Notes: generated by a model from the letters alone, not told the origin. Counted from the stretch's first letter, positions 45,801 through 54,998 are shown. The stretch: 64,000 bases of DNA from DAHUYF01 sp035945115 (GCA_035945115.1 DASZAN010000037.1:1-64000); one strand, 5' to 3'. Translations and numbers: made by a program.

Positions 45801-46091
45801 GAGCCCGAATTGCAGCGTGATCTGCGCCTGTCCGACCGAGCTCGAGGACGTCATCTCCGTCACGTCGGCGATCTGGCCGAGATGGCGCTCGAGGGGTGTG
45901 GCGACGCTGGTAGCGACGGTTTCGGGACTGGCGCCCGGCAGCTGCGCCGTCACCTGGATGGTGGGAAAATCCACTTGCGGCAGCGGCGCGACCGGCAGCA
46001 AGAAGAATGCGACCGCGCCCGCAAGAACGAGGCCGAGCGTCAGCAGCGTCGTCGCCACCGGACGGCGGATGAAGGGCTCGGAGAGATTCAT
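42801..46091 (-). CDS. RND multidrug efflux permease, MdtC-like
   Basis: 1096-residue HAE1-type inner-membrane pump with 12 membrane segments and the proton-relay aspartates in TVATGFVVDDAIVVLENITR. N-terminus MNLSEPFIRRPVATTLLTLGL and PLPQVDFPTIQVTAQLPGASPETVA are typical. It is longer than usual because of an Ala/Thr/Ser-rich insertion at about residues 768-840 in the second periplasmic loop, just before the conserved MVPLAAF. Its ATG overlaps the stop of the first RND gene; in MdtABC-type pumps the two permeases form a heterotrimer. Confidence 0.94.
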   Translation of the reverse strand: MNLSEPFIRRPVATTLLTLGLVLAGAVAFFLLPVAPLPQVDFPTIQVTAQLPGASPETVATSVATPLERHLGQIADVTEMTSSSSVGQAQITLQFGLDRNIDGAARDVQAAINAARADLPASLRSNPTYRKVNPADPPVLILALTSGTLSPGQLYDSAATVLQQKLSQVDGIGQVTIWGSSLPAVRAELNPNALFRYGIGLEDVRAALGAANARSPKGIIEDEARRWQIYTNDQASTADEYRPLIVAYRNGAPVRLSDIGDVVDSVEDLRNQGLFNGHPSVMLALYRQPGANIIDTVDRIYELLPQLKASLPSDIEVAAVSDRTTTIRASMHEIERTLTISIVLVIAVVFLFLRNARSALIPSMAVPVSLVGTFGAMYLLGYSLDNLSLMALTVATGFVVDDAIVVLENITRHIEAGMSRFEAALRGAREVGFTVLSMSVSLVAVFIPILMMGGIVGRYFREFAMTLSVAIAVSLAISLTTTPMMCAYIIKLRPTERQGRLFRWSERAFAAVLGAYDRSLRWALRHGLVMVAILVTVLALNFYLFYLVPKGLFPQQDTGRLIGGIQADQSISFQAMRQKLAQFIAIIQSDPVVETAVGFTGGRQTNSGFVFVTLKPMAERDLTADQVIGRLRGKLAQVAGASLFLQASQDVRAGGRQSNALYQFTLQSDDLPTLYAWAPKIAEALQHEPVLTDVNSDQQQNGLELDITIDRETAARLGITASQIDNTLYDAFGQRQVSTIYSALNQYHVVMEVAPEYSQSPETLKQLYVSTAGGAVSGTHQTNAVVGTVAAKTPSAAQSAITAAQIASDTARNLASNQLGATGHYSSSTGAPVSTRSETMVPLAAFTRFEPGKTPLAVNHHGPFVASTISFNLAPGKSLSDASETVNRVMHELHVPAGIHGSFQGTARVFEESLKNEPILVATAIIAIYIVLGILYESYVHPITILSTLPSAGLGAVLALLALNTEFSIIAMIGVILLIGIVKKNAIMMIDFALDAQRQHDLGPREAIYQACLLRFRPIMMTTMAALLGALPLALGLGEGVELRRPLGISIVGGLIVSQMLTLYTTPVIYLYLDRLRLWSLRQWPGAASAVPEPGE

Positions 46092-49000
46092 TCCGCGACG
46101 CCGGGCGCCGGCTCGGGCGGGCGGAAGCGCCGCGCGAGGCGGTCGAAGGCGAGGTAGATCACCGGTGTCGTGAAGAGCGTCAGCACCTGGCTCACGATGA
46201 GGCCGCCGACGATGGTGACGCCGAGGGGATGGCGGAGCTCCGAGCCGGTGCCGCTGCCAAGCATCAACGGCAACGCGCCGAAGAGCGCCGCCAGCGTCGT
46301 CATCATGATGGGACGGAAGCGCAAGAGCGAGGCCTGATAGATCGCCTCCCGCGGCGACTTCCCTCCCTCGCGCTCGGCCTCGAGCGCGAAGTCGATCATC
46401 ATGATCGCGTTCTTCTTGACGATACCGATCAGCAGCACGATGCCGATAATGGCAATGACGCCGAGATCGCTGCCGTCGAGGATGAGCGCCAAGAGCGCGC
46501 CGATGCCCGCCGAGGGCAAGGTCGAGAGGATGGTGATGGGGTGGATATAGCTCTCATAGAGCACACCCAGCACGATGTAGACGGCGACAATGGCGGCGAC
46601 GATGAGAAGAAGCTCGTTGGTCAGCGACGCCTGGAAGGCGAGCGTCGCGCCGAGGAAGTTGGTGAAGACGCTGGGCGGCAGCCCCAGCTGCTTCTCCGCA
46701 TTCTTGATCGCAGTGACCGCCTCGCCGAGCGAAGCCTGCGGCGCGAGATTGAAGGAGATGGTCGTGGCCGGGAACTGGCCGAGGTGGTTGATGAGCAGCG
46801 GCGCTTCCCGCTCGACGACGCGCGCCAGCGCGGAGAGCGGCACCTGGCCCGACGCTGAGGTCGAGGACGGCAGGTAGATGTAGTCGAGCGATGTGAGGGA
46901 GCGTTGCAGGTCGGGCGTCGCCTCAAGGATGACACGATACTGGTTCGTTTGGGTAAAGATGGTGGAGACGATGCGTTGGCCGAAAGCATCGTAGAGCGCA
47001 TTGTCGATGGTGGCGGGCGTGATGCCGAACCGCCCCGCGGTGTCGCGGTCGATTTGGATGTAGGCGGCAAGGCCATGCGACTGGAGGTCGCTGGCGACAT
47101 CCTCGAGCTCGGGCAATTGCGCCAGGCGATCGACCAGCTTTGGGATCCATTGCGCGAGCTCGGTCGGGTTCGCGTCTTCGAGGATGAATTGGTACTGCGT
47201 GCGGCTCACATTGGCTTCGATGGTGAGGTCCTGCACCGGCTGCATATAGAGCGAGATCCCGGAAATTCCGGCGGTCTCCTGCTTCAGGCGGCGGATGATG
47301 TCGCTGGCTGTCGTCGCGCGTTCATCGCGCGGCTTCAGGTTGATGAAGAAGCGGCCACTGTTGAGCGTGGCATTGCTGCCGTCGACGCCGACATAGGAGG
47401 AAAGGCTTTGGACGTCGGAATCCCCAAGGATGCGCTCGGCCAACGCCTGCTGGCGCTCCACCATCGCCGCAAAAGAGACGGTCTGATCCGCCTCGGTAGT
47501 GGCCTGAATGAGCCCGGTATCCTGCACCGGGAAGAAGCCCTTGGGGACCACGACATAGAGCAGAACGGTGAGCGCCAAGGTGGCGATGGCGATGAGCAGC
47601 ACCACCGGCTGATGGTCGAGCACCCACCCGAGCATGCGGCCGTAGCCCTCGATCGTGCGGTCGAACCATTGCTGCGAGCGCCGGAAAAATGCGGACTCCT
47701 CTTCCGGACGCCGCAACAGCTTCGCGCACATCATCGGCACCAAGGTAAGCGACACCGCGGCCGAGATGAGGATGGTGACCGCGAGCGTGATGGCGAATTC
47801 GCGGAAGAGCCGTCCCACCACATCGCCCATGAAAAGCAGCGGGATGAGCACGGCGATGAGCGAGACCGTGAGCGAGATGATGGTGAAGCCGATCTGCTCG
47901 GAGCCAATGAGCGCCGCCTTCAATCGCGGCTGGCCCGCTTCGACGAAGCGGGCGATGTTCTCGATCATGACGATGGCGTCGTCGACAACGAATCCGGTGG
48001 CGATGGTGAGCGCCATCAGCGAGAGATTGTTGAGGCTGAATCCCAGAAGATACATCGCGGCAAATGTGCCGACGATTGAGAGCGGCACCGAGAGGCTCGG
48101 GATCACCGTCGCCGGCACGTTCCGGAGGAAGAGGAAGATCACCAGCACCACGAGGACGACCGCGAGTCCCAGCTCGAACTCGACGTCGCGCACCGATGCG
48201 CGGATCGTCGTGGTGCGGTCGGTGAGCACGACCACGTCAATCGCCGCGGGCAGGCTCTCGGCGATAGTCGGCAACAGCGCCTTGACGCTGTCTGCCACCT
48301 GAATGACGTTGGCGCCGGGTTGGCGCTGCACGTTGAGGATGATCGCCGGCACCGTGTTCATCCACGCGCCGATCTTGGTGTTCTCCGGGCCGTCCACCAC
48401 GTTCGCCACGTCGGAAAGCATCACCGGGGCGCCGTTCTTGTAGGCGACGACGATGTTCCGGTATTCGTCCGCGCTTCTGATCTGATCGTTGGCGTTGATC
48501 GTGTAGCTGCGCGCGGGCCCGTCGAAATTCCCCTTGGGCGTATTGACGTTGGCGGTGCTGATGGTGGTGCGGAGATCGTCGATGTTGAGGCCGTAGGCGG
48601 CGAGCTTGCGCACATCCGCTTGGATGCGCACCGCCGGCCGCTGGCCGCCATTGACGCTGACGAGCCCGACGCCGGGCAGTTGCGAGATCTTTTGCGCAAG
48701 GCGCGTGTCGGCGAGGTCTTGGAGCTGCGGCAAGGGAATGGTCGCCGAGGTCACCGCGAGCGTGAGGATCGGCGCATCGGCGGGATTGACTTTGGCGTAG
48801 ATGGGCGGCGCCGGCAGGTCGGCGGGCAGCAGGTTGCCGGCGGCGTTGATCGCCGCCTGCACTTCCTGCTCGGCGACATCGAGCGAGAGATCGAGCGCGA
48901 ACTGCAACGTGATGACCGAAGCGCCCGCCGAGCTTTGCGACGACATCTGGTTGAGCCCGGGCATCTGGCCGAACTGGCGCTCGAGCGGCGCCGTTACCGA

Positions 49001-49183
49001 TGAGGTCATCACATCGGGGCTGGCGCCGGGATAGAAGGTCTGCACCTGGATGGTGGGATAATCCACCTGCGGCAGCGCCGAGAGCGGCAGGAAGGTGTAG
49101 GCGACCGCACCCACCAGCATGATCGCCACCATCAAGAGCGAGGTGGCGACCGGGCGGAGAATGAACGGCCGCGAGGGGCTCAT
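46088..49183 (-). CDS. RND multidrug efflux permease, MdtB-like
   Basis: 1031 residues, normal family length. MSPSRPFILRPVATSLLMVAIML, SALPQVDYPTIQVQTFYPGASPDVM and the proton-relay FVVDDAIVMIENIARF mark it as HAE1/MdtB-like. Second gene of the adaptor-permease-permease-channel operon; starts 34 bases after the adaptor gene and overlaps the next permease by four bases. Confidence 0.95.
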   Translation of the reverse strand: MSPSRPFILRPVATSLLMVAIMLVGAVAYTFLPLSALPQVDYPTIQVQTFYPGASPDVMTSSVTAPLERQFGQMPGLNQMSSQSSAGASVITLQFALDLSLDVAEQEVQAAINAAGNLLPADLPAPPIYAKVNPADAPILTLAVTSATIPLPQLQDLADTRLAQKISQLPGVGLVSVNGGQRPAVRIQADVRKLAAYGLNIDDLRTTISTANVNTPKGNFDGPARSYTINANDQIRSADEYRNIVVAYKNGAPVMLSDVANVVDGPENTKIGAWMNTVPAIILNVQRQPGANVIQVADSVKALLPTIAESLPAAIDVVVLTDRTTTIRASVRDVEFELGLAVVLVVLVIFLFLRNVPATVIPSLSVPLSIVGTFAAMYLLGFSLNNLSLMALTIATGFVVDDAIVMIENIARFVEAGQPRLKAALIGSEQIGFTIISLTVSLIAVLIPLLFMGDVVGRLFREFAITLAVTILISAAVSLTLVPMMCAKLLRRPEEESAFFRRSQQWFDRTIEGYGRMLGWVLDHQPVVLLIAIATLALTVLLYVVVPKGFFPVQDTGLIQATTEADQTVSFAAMVERQQALAERILGDSDVQSLSSYVGVDGSNATLNSGRFFINLKPRDERATTASDIIRRLKQETAGISGISLYMQPVQDLTIEANVSRTQYQFILEDANPTELAQWIPKLVDRLAQLPELEDVASDLQSHGLAAYIQIDRDTAGRFGITPATIDNALYDAFGQRIVSTIFTQTNQYRVILEATPDLQRSLTSLDYIYLPSSTSASGQVPLSALARVVEREAPLLINHLGQFPATTISFNLAPQASLGEAVTAIKNAEKQLGLPPSVFTNFLGATLAFQASLTNELLLIVAAIVAVYIVLGVLYESYIHPITILSTLPSAGIGALLALILDGSDLGVIAIIGIVLLIGIVKKNAIMMIDFALEAEREGGKSPREAIYQASLLRFRPIMMTTLAALFGALPLMLGSGTGSELRHPLGVTIVGGLIVSQVLTLFTTPVIYLAFDRLARRFRPPEPAPGVAE

Positions 49184-49217
49184 CGTCCACGGCGCCGGCG
49201 CGCCGCTGGCCTCAGGC

Positions 49218-50492
49218 TCATGGCTGGCTCCGGCGGGACCCTTGCTCGGGCGGGACGGCAGGCGCGTTCGCCGATGCCGGCGCCCGCCCGCCCGCGGCGC
49301 TGCCGCCTTCGGCCGGGAGCGTCACTTTGGCGCCGTCGCGGAGCTTGTCGGCGCCGTCGACCACGACGCGGTCGCCGGCCGCAAGGCCTTCGTCGATGGC
49401 AACGCGGTTCGCGTCGCCGGGCCCGAGCTTCACCGCCCGCACGGCGACCGTGTTGTCTGCGCCGATCACGTAAACGAAGGTGCCGGGCGCGCCGCGCTGG
49501 ATGGCAGCGTTGGGGACGAGGATCGCGCCGTGCAAAGTGTCGACGAGAAGTTGCGTGTTGACGAATTGGTTCGGGAAAAGAATCTCGTCGCCATTGTCGA
49601 ACTGCGCGCGCAGCTTGAAGGTGCCGGTGCTGGTGTCGATCTGGTTGTCGAGCGTCGTCAGCACGCCCGTCGCGAGCTTCACCTTGCCGGCGCGATCCCA
49701 GGCGGTCACCTCGAGCTGTGCGCCGGCGTTGAGGCGCTTCAGAATCGGCGGCAGCGTGTCCTCGGGTAGCGTGAAGATCACCGAGATCGGCTTCAGCTGC
49801 GTGATGACGGCGATGCCGTTGGCGTCGGACACCTGCACGTAGTTCCCGACATCTACCTGGCGGAGGCCGAGCCGGCCGCCGACGGGTGCGACGATCCGGC
49901 AATAGGCGAGGTTGAGCTTCGCATTGTCCACCTGCGCCTGGTCGGAGGCGACGGTGCCCGTGAGCTGCTTGACCAGTGCTTCCTGGGTGTCGCGCTGCTG
50001 CTGAGCAATCGAGTTCTCCGCGACGAGCTTGGTGTAGCGCGCGAGGTCGCGCTTGGCATTCTCGAGCTGCGCCTGGTCGCGGGTCAGCACGCCCTGGGCA
50101 TTGTCGAGCGCCGCCTGGTAGGGCCGCGGGTCGATCAAGGCGAGGAAGTCGCCCTGGTTGACCTCTTGGCCTTCGCGGAAGCCGAGCTGAACAAGCTGGC
50201 CGTTGATCTGCGTGCGCACTGTCACTGTGGCGAGCGGCGTCACCGTGCCGAGCGCATTGAGCAGCACCGGCATGTCGCCGGTCGTGGCGGTCGCCGCCAC
50301 CACCGGCATCGACCCGGCGTTGATGCGTCCGCTGCGCGGTGCCGGCGCATGCGGGCGAAGAATGATCCAGGCGAGAGCGCCGATGATGGCAATCCCGAGC
50401 AGGAGCCAAAGGAGGCGTGGCCAAAGGGAGCGCCGCGCCGGCCGGCGCGTCTCAGACGCCACCTCTCTCAGATTGCCGGGGCGATCATCCAT
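49218..50492 (-). CDS. RND efflux periplasmic adaptor, MdtA-like
   Basis: About 424-residue membrane-fusion protein: N-terminal membrane anchor (LWPRLLWLLLGIAIIGALAWIIL), barrel-sandwich hybrid (VTVRTQINGQLVQLGFREGQEVNQGDFLALIDPRPYQ), coiled-coil hairpin (DNAQGVLTRDQAQLENAKRDLARY), then beta-barrel with FPNQFVNTQLLVDTLHGAILVP. ATG 50492 (MDDRPG) is chosen; ATG 50510 six codons upstream is equally open. First gene of the efflux operon. Confidence 0.93.
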   Translation of the reverse strand: MDDRPGNLREVASETRRPARRSLWPRLLWLLLGIAIIGALAWIILRPHAPAPRSGRINAGSMPVVAATATTGDMPVLLNALGTVTPLATVTVRTQINGQLVQLGFREGQEVNQGDFLALIDPRPYQAALDNAQGVLTRDQAQLENAKRDLARYTKLVAENSIAQQQRDTQEALVKQLTGTVASDQAQVDNAKLNLAYCRIVAPVGGRLGLRQVDVGNYVQVSDANGIAVITQLKPISVIFTLPEDTLPPILKRLNAGAQLEVTAWDRAGKVKLATGVLTTLDNQIDTSTGTFKLRAQFDNGDEILFPNQFVNTQLLVDTLHGAILVPNAAIQRGAPGTFVYVIGADNTVAVRAVKLGPGDANRVAIDEGLAAGDRVVVDGADKLRDGAKVTLPAEGGSAAGGRAPASANAPAVPPEQGSRRSQP

Positions 50493-50577
50493 GTGCCGAA
50501 CGCCATCCAATCAACGTCGCCCGGCGAGCCATCTCCCTCATCGAGAGGTCCGACCGGTCCGCACGCGCTTTGCGCCA

Positions 50578-50586
50578 TCTATAACA
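50578..50586 (-). promoter_or_regulatory. candidate extended -10 promoter for the efflux operon
   Basis: Minus strand reads TGT-TATAGA, an extended -10 element, giving a start near 50571 and a leader of about 80 bases. No good -35 lies 16-18 bases upstream. No regulator gene is adjacent. Confidence 0.35.
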
Positions 50587-50683
50587 CTGCCACTCCACCG
50601 GTATTTAGGCCACAAATGCGGTGGCTATCCCCGGTCCGGGCCGGGGTCAGCCAGCGAGTGATGTTCCCTGATTGTTCCACGCC

Positions 50684-51493
50684 TCAAAGCGGGCTCCCCG
50701 TCGGGAACACCGGCGGCCGCTTCTCGCGGAGCGAGCGCATGCCTTCCTGCACCTCGGGTCCGGAAAAGCCCAGGAATTCGAGCGCGAGCGAGGTGTCGAA
50801 GCTGGGTCCGGCGAGGCGGAGCCAATTGTTGAGCGCATATTTGGTCCAACGCACGGCGTTGGGTGCGCCAGCGGCGAGCTTTCGCGCGATCTCGAGCGCG
50901 GTCTCGTAGGCCTTGCCGTCTTCGCAGGTGCGGGAGACGAGGCCGATCCGCTCCGCCTCCGCGCCGGAGATCGGCTCGCAGAGCAGCAGGTAGTATTTCG
51001 CCTTGGCAAGCCCGCAGAGGAGCGGCCAGACAATGGCGGCATGATCGCCCGCGGCGACGCCGAGCCGCGTGTGGCCGTCGATGATGCGGGCGTTCTTGGC
51101 GGCGACGGAAATGTCGGCCAGCAGGCCCGCCACCAGCCCCGCTCCCACGGCGGGCCCCTCGATCGCCGAGACGACCGGCTTGCCGCAATTGATGATGTTG
51201 TAGACGAGGTCGCGCGCTTCCTTCCAAATCTTGGCGCGAAGCTCGAAGTCTTGGGTGATCGCCTCGACCATGGCGAGGTCGCCGCCGGCAGAGAAGGCTT
51301 CGCCGGCGCCGCGCAGCAAGGCAACGCTCACCTCGGGATCGCCGTCAATATCGCGCCAGATCTCGGCCAGTTCGCGATGCATCACCTGATCGGCCGCATT
51401 GTACTTTTCCGGCCGGTTCATGACGATTTCCAGCACCCGCTCGGCGGGTCGGGCGATGCTGAGGCGCTCATAGCGGGCATAGCGGTTGGTCAT
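50684..51493 (-). CDS. enoyl-CoA hydratase/isomerase family protein
   Basis: 269-residue crotonase-fold enzyme. The CoA/oxyanion-hole motifs are GEAFSAGGDLAMV and IEGPAVGAGLVAGLLADISVA; the second region carries IDGHTRLGVAAGDHAAIVWPLL. At the usual catalytic glutamate places the sequence reads GLVAG and LGVAAGD, so a hydratase with two Glu residues is doubtful; it may be a decarboxylase-, thioesterase- or isomerase-like member. Normal length; flanked by unrelated genes. Confidence 0.88.
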   Translation of the reverse strand: MTNRYARYERLSIARPAERVLEIVMNRPEKYNAADQVMHRELAEIWRDIDGDPEVSVALLRGAGEAFSAGGDLAMVEAITQDFELRAKIWKEARDLVYNIINCGKPVVSAIEGPAVGAGLVAGLLADISVAAKNARIIDGHTRLGVAAGDHAAIVWPLLCGLAKAKYYLLLCEPISGAEAERIGLVSRTCEDGKAYETALEIARKLAAGAPNAVRWTKYALNNWLRLAGPSFDTSLALEFLGFSGPEVQEGMRSLREKRPPVFPTGSPL

Positions 51494-51676
51494 GCCTTAC
51501 CTTTGCAAAAAAGAAGGAGGAGGGTCAGGAAAAACGCGAGCCACTGTCGAGCGGATTGGAGCGAGGGTCAAGCGAGAGCGCTGCAGCAGGGACTGTCGTC
51601 CACGAAGCGGCTCGCATTCACCTCGGTTTAACCCTCCTCTGCTATCTCCTTCGCCGCCAAGCGAAGGATTTGCACG

Positions 51677-51868
51677 ATGGACGACGAGTCGCTCGGACTC
51701 TTTGGCGTGCTGCTGATCATGACGGCGGTGGTGATGAGCCATTCGCTGCAAAGCGGACATGCCATGTCGCTGCCATCGCTTCCTGCCATCACCTGGGAGG
51801 AAGTCGCCAACGCCTCGCTCTGCGGCCAGGAAACGCCGCAGGATTGCGAAAGCGCGCTCAGCCGCTGA
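51677..51868 (+). CDS. possible small membrane/secreted protein, 63 aa
   Basis: Open frame with AAGGA nine bases before the ATG. The N-terminus MDDESLGLFGVLLIMTAVVMSHS contains one hydrophobic segment; the rest is short and polar with two cysteines (SLCGQETPQDCES). It ends 18 bases before the convergent dctM stop. No homologue recognised; moderate support only. Confidence 0.4.
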   Translation: MDDESLGLFGVLLIMTAVVMSHSLQSGHAMSLPSLPAITWEEVANASLCGQETPQDCESALSR

Positions 51869-51886
51869 GCGGTTCGCCTCGCACCC

Positions 51887-53185
51887 CTACATCCGTTCCG
51901 GCAGGAAAGTGGCGATCGCCGGGAAGGCGATGAGGATCACCAGGCGAATCATGTCGGTGACGATGAAGGGCAGCACGCCCGAGAAGATGGTGAGAAAGCT
52001 CACCTCCGGCACCACGGTCTTGATGACGAACACGTTCATGCCGACGGGTGGATGGATCAATCCGAGCTCCACCGTCATGACGATGATGACGCCGAACCAG
52101 ATGGGATCGAAGCCCAACGTGGCGATCACGGGGAAGATGATCGGCACTGTCAGGATGATCATGGCGAGCGCGTCCATGAGACAGCCCAGCACCAGATACA
52201 TCACCATGATGAGGGCAAGCACGCCGTAGCGGCCGAGACCGAGCCCGGTCAGCAGCATCGTCACCTTTTGCGGCGTCTGCGTCACGGCGAGGAAATAGCC
52301 GAAGAGCAGCGCGCCGATCAGCACGGTGAAGATCGCCGCCGCCGTGCGCGTCGCCTGCAGCAGCGATTGGAGGAGTTGCTCTCGCGTGAGGCGCCGCCGC
52401 CAGAGGCTCAGCACGAAGGCACCGCCCGCGCCCATGCCGCCCGCCTCCGTCGGCGTGAAGACGCCGCCGTAAAGCCCGCCGATAACAAAGAGGAAGAGCA
52501 CCAGCGGGGCCCAGACCTCACGCATCGCCGCGATCCGCTCGCGCCACGAGCTCGGCTGTCCCGCCGGGAGATATCCCGGCCACAGCAGGGCAATCGTGCT
52601 GATCGTCGCCACATACATTGAGACGGCGAGCAGACCCGGCAGGATGCCGGCGATGAAGAGCTTGCCGATATCCTGTTGGGTGATGAGCCCGTAGACGGCG
52701 AGTACCGTCGACGGCGGAAACATCGCGCCCAGCGTCCCGCCCGCCGCGATGACGCCGGTCGAGAACGCCGGCGGATAGCGATGCGCGCGCATTTCCGGGT
52801 AGGCCACGGTCGAGAATGTCGCCGCGGTCGCGACCGAGGAGCCGCTGATCGCCGCGAAGCCGGCGCAAGCGGCGATGGTGGCGATGCCGAGGCCGCCCTT
52901 CAAATGTCCCACCACAGAGTTGGCGGCACGGAACAATTCGCGGCTCATGCCCGAGGCCGAGACGATCGCGCCCATCAGCAGGAACATCGGGATGACGCCG
53001 AAGGAATAATCGGCGACCGTGCGCATCGAGGTCTGGCCGACGAGCTTCAGCGCCGGCAAGCCGCCCTGGATGTAGGCGAAGCCGCTGACGCCGACCAAGC
53101 CCATCGCCATGCCGACGGGAACGCGCAGCAGCATCAGCGCGAAAAGCACGACGAAGCCGATGACCGCGACGGCGTCGGTGCTCAA
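51887..53185 (-). CDS. dctM: TRAP transporter large permease DctM
   Basis: 432-residue sodium-coupled channel subunit with 11-12 membrane helices. DctM features: LRVPVGMAMGLVGVSGFAYI, SYSFGVIPMFLLMG-like DYSFGVIPMFLLMGAIVSASG, ISGSSVATAATFSTVAYPEM and PPVGMNVFVIKTV. Eight bases separate it from dctQ, with which it forms the membrane complex. Substrate of this TRAP system is probably a carboxylate; not determinable here. Confidence 0.95.
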   Translation of the reverse strand: MSTDAVAVIGFVVLFALMLLRVPVGMAMGLVGVSGFAYIQGGLPALKLVGQTSMRTVADYSFGVIPMFLLMGAIVSASGMSRELFRAANSVVGHLKGGLGIATIAACAGFAAISGSSVATAATFSTVAYPEMRAHRYPPAFSTGVIAAGGTLGAMFPPSTVLAVYGLITQQDIGKLFIAGILPGLLAVSMYVATISTIALLWPGYLPAGQPSSWRERIAAMREVWAPLVLFLFVIGGLYGGVFTPTEAGGMGAGGAFVLSLWRRRLTREQLLQSLLQATRTAAAIFTVLIGALLFGYFLAVTQTPQKVTMLLTGLGLGRYGVLALIMVMYLVLGCLMDALAMIILTVPIIFPVIATLGFDPIWFGVIIVMTVELGLIHPPVGMNVFVIKTVVPEVSFLTIFSGVLPFIVTDMIRLVILIAFPAIATFLPERM

Positions 53186-53192
53186 GTGAGCC

Positions 53193-53783
53193 TCACTCGA
53201 CGGCCTTGATCGATTGGCCGCGGCCGAAGATCTCTGGCCGCACGATCAGGCGAAACGTGCGCACCGCGATCAGCAGCACCGCCGAGACGTCGCCCAACCA
53301 AGCGACGAGGAAGAACGGCCAGACCGGGAGATTGAGGTCGTAGGTCAGAACATGGTCGGCGCGTGTCGTCATCACCTTGTCGAAGAGCGTGCCGGTCTGC
53401 ACCGTCACCACACCCAGCAGCACCAAGGTTGCGAAAATGTCGATCACCTGCTTCATCCGCGGCCTCGCCGCCGACCAGACGAGGTCGACCGTGATGTGCG
53501 TTCCGCGATAGCTGGTGGCGGCGATGCCCCAGAAAATCAGAATGCCCAAGAGCATCCGGCCGAAATCGTAGCTGTCCGGGATGGAAACGCTGAAGAGCTT
53601 CCGCAGTAAGACCGAGATGAAGATGTCGGCGGCGACGATGCCGACGAAGATTGCGGCGACCCATTCGATGGCATCGATGAAGCGATCCATGCGATTGCGC
53701 CGCGGCACGGCTTGTGATGTTGGCGCGGTGCGCTGGGGCGTGCTCCTCTCCGCCCTTGGGGGAAGCTCGGTGTTTGCCGGCAT
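53193..53783 (-). CDS. dctQ: TRAP transporter small permease DctQ
   Basis: Four-helix small subunit, about 196 residues from ATG 53783 (MPANTELPP); ATG 53690 (MDRFIDAIEW) would give a tighter 165-residue protein closer to usual length, so the start is open. Typical motifs: FISVLLRKLFSVSIPDSYDFGRMLLGILIFWGIAATSYRGTHITVDLV. Between it and dctP lies the hairpin at 53817-53842. Confidence 0.88.
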   Translation of the reverse strand: MPANTELPPRAERSTPQRTAPTSQAVPRRNRMDRFIDAIEWVAAIFVGIVAADIFISVLLRKLFSVSIPDSYDFGRMLLGILIFWGIAATSYRGTHITVDLVWSAARPRMKQVIDIFATLVLLGVVTVQTGTLFDKVMTTRADHVLTYDLNLPVWPFFLVAWLGDVSAVLLIAVRTFRLIVRPEIFGRGQSIKAVE

Positions 53784-53816
53784 CGTTGCGTCAGCGGAGC
53801 TACCCACCTCCTCTAA

Positions 53817-53842
53817 CTCCTCCGCCCTTCAGGGCGGAGGAG
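53817..53842. repeat. perfect GC-rich hairpin between dctP and dctQ
   Basis: Perfect inverted repeat with 12-base arms (CTCCTCCGCCCT and complement) around TC, sharing the CCCTTCAGGG centre with 8470-8497. As there, it lies just after a binding-protein gene and before the permease genes. Confidence 0.75.
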
Positions 53843-53874
53843 GACCAGTTTGGTGATCCAGATAGACCGCGCGC

Positions 53875-54897
53875 TCAATACGCCGCTTTGTACTGATCAA
53901 GCTTGCCCTTGAGCTCGCCCATCACCTTGTCGGGATCGAGGCCGGTCTTGCGCACCGCCTCGCTCCACGCCTTGTGAAGTGGCTCGGCGGCCTTTCGCCA
54001 GGCCGCCAGTTGCGCATCCGTGATTGGGTAGACCTCATGGCCAGCTTCGGCCTTGATCCTGTCGCGGCCGGCGGCCTCCCACTCGGCCCAGGGTGCGGCG
54101 ATCTTCTCAGCCCATTCGGTCGTGCAATGGGCGTCGATGACTTGCCGCTGCGCCGGCGACATCGCCTCGTATTTCCCCTTGTTCATCACCCAGACGAAGG
54201 TGGTGACATAGAAGGGCGCGTCCATATGGTATTTCGTCGCCTTGTCGATGCCGAAGAGGATCATCGACTCCCAAGGGAAGGTGATGGCATCGGCGACGCC
54301 GCGCTCGAGCACGTCGCGGGCTTCGGGCGCCGAGGCCTGTACGTTGGTGCCGCCCAGAGAGGTGACGAACTGTCCGATGGTCGCGGTCGCCGGCCGCACC
54401 TTGAGGCCGCGGATATCGGTGGGCTCGACGATCTTCTTGCTGCGTGAATGGAAGACGCCGGGATCGTGCACGAAGCCCAGGCAGTAATGCACGTCCTTCA
54501 TTTCCGCGGCGGCGTATTTGCGGTACCAGCGGTCGAGCGCCTCCGAGCCGCCTTTGGCATTGCTCATGAGAAACGGCAACTCGCCGGCGGCGATGACGGG
54601 AAAGCGCCCCGGCTGATAGCCGGGATTGACATAGGTGAAGTCGGCGATGCCGTCTCGCGCCATGTCGTAATGATCGACCGCCTTACCGAGCTGCTGCGCC
54701 GGGAAGATCGTCGACTTGATCGTGCTGCCCGATGCCTTCTCGATATCGGCTGCCCACGCTTGAAACGCGGGATGGAGCGGATGCGCCGGCGGCACCCAAT
54801 GCGAGAGCTTGAGCTCCACCGTGGGATCGGCGGCGAGCGCGCTTCCGCTGCACGCGCAGAGCAGGGCCAATGCCAGCCCGATTGCCGGATGCCTCAT
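53875..54897 (-). CDS. dctP: TRAP transporter substrate-binding protein DctP
   Basis: 340-residue periplasmic receptor. Signal peptide ends SALA (about residue 22). Mature motifs: ELKLSHWVPPAHPLHPAFQAWA, TIFPAQQLGKAVDHYDMARDGIADF, and the conserved ligand-binding arginine in DIRGLKVRPATATIGQFVTSLGGTNV. First gene of the DctPQM operon (DctP-Q-M order). The TIRGLK-type segment is typical; the ligand is probably a carboxylic acid. Confidence 0.94.
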   Translation of the reverse strand: MRHPAIGLALALLCACSGSALAADPTVELKLSHWVPPAHPLHPAFQAWAADIEKASGSTIKSTIFPAQQLGKAVDHYDMARDGIADFTYVNPGYQPGRFPVIAAGELPFLMSNAKGGSEALDRWYRKYAAAEMKDVHYCLGFVHDPGVFHSRSKKIVEPTDIRGLKVRPATATIGQFVTSLGGTNVQASAPEARDVLERGVADAITFPWESMILFGIDKATKYHMDAPFYVTTFVWVMNKGKYEAMSPAQRQVIDAHCTTEWAEKIAAPWAEWEAAGRDRIKAEAGHEVYPITDAQLAAWRKAAEPLHKAWSEAVRKTGLDPDKVMGELKGKLDQYKAAY

Positions 54898-54998
54898 CGC
54901 GTCTCCTCCCTGTTGTCACGCCTGTTCTTCTTTGGCTGTTTGTAACCGGCGCGTCCGCTGGCCCGCAACATGCCTATGCGGCCGAGCGGCGTGGACGT

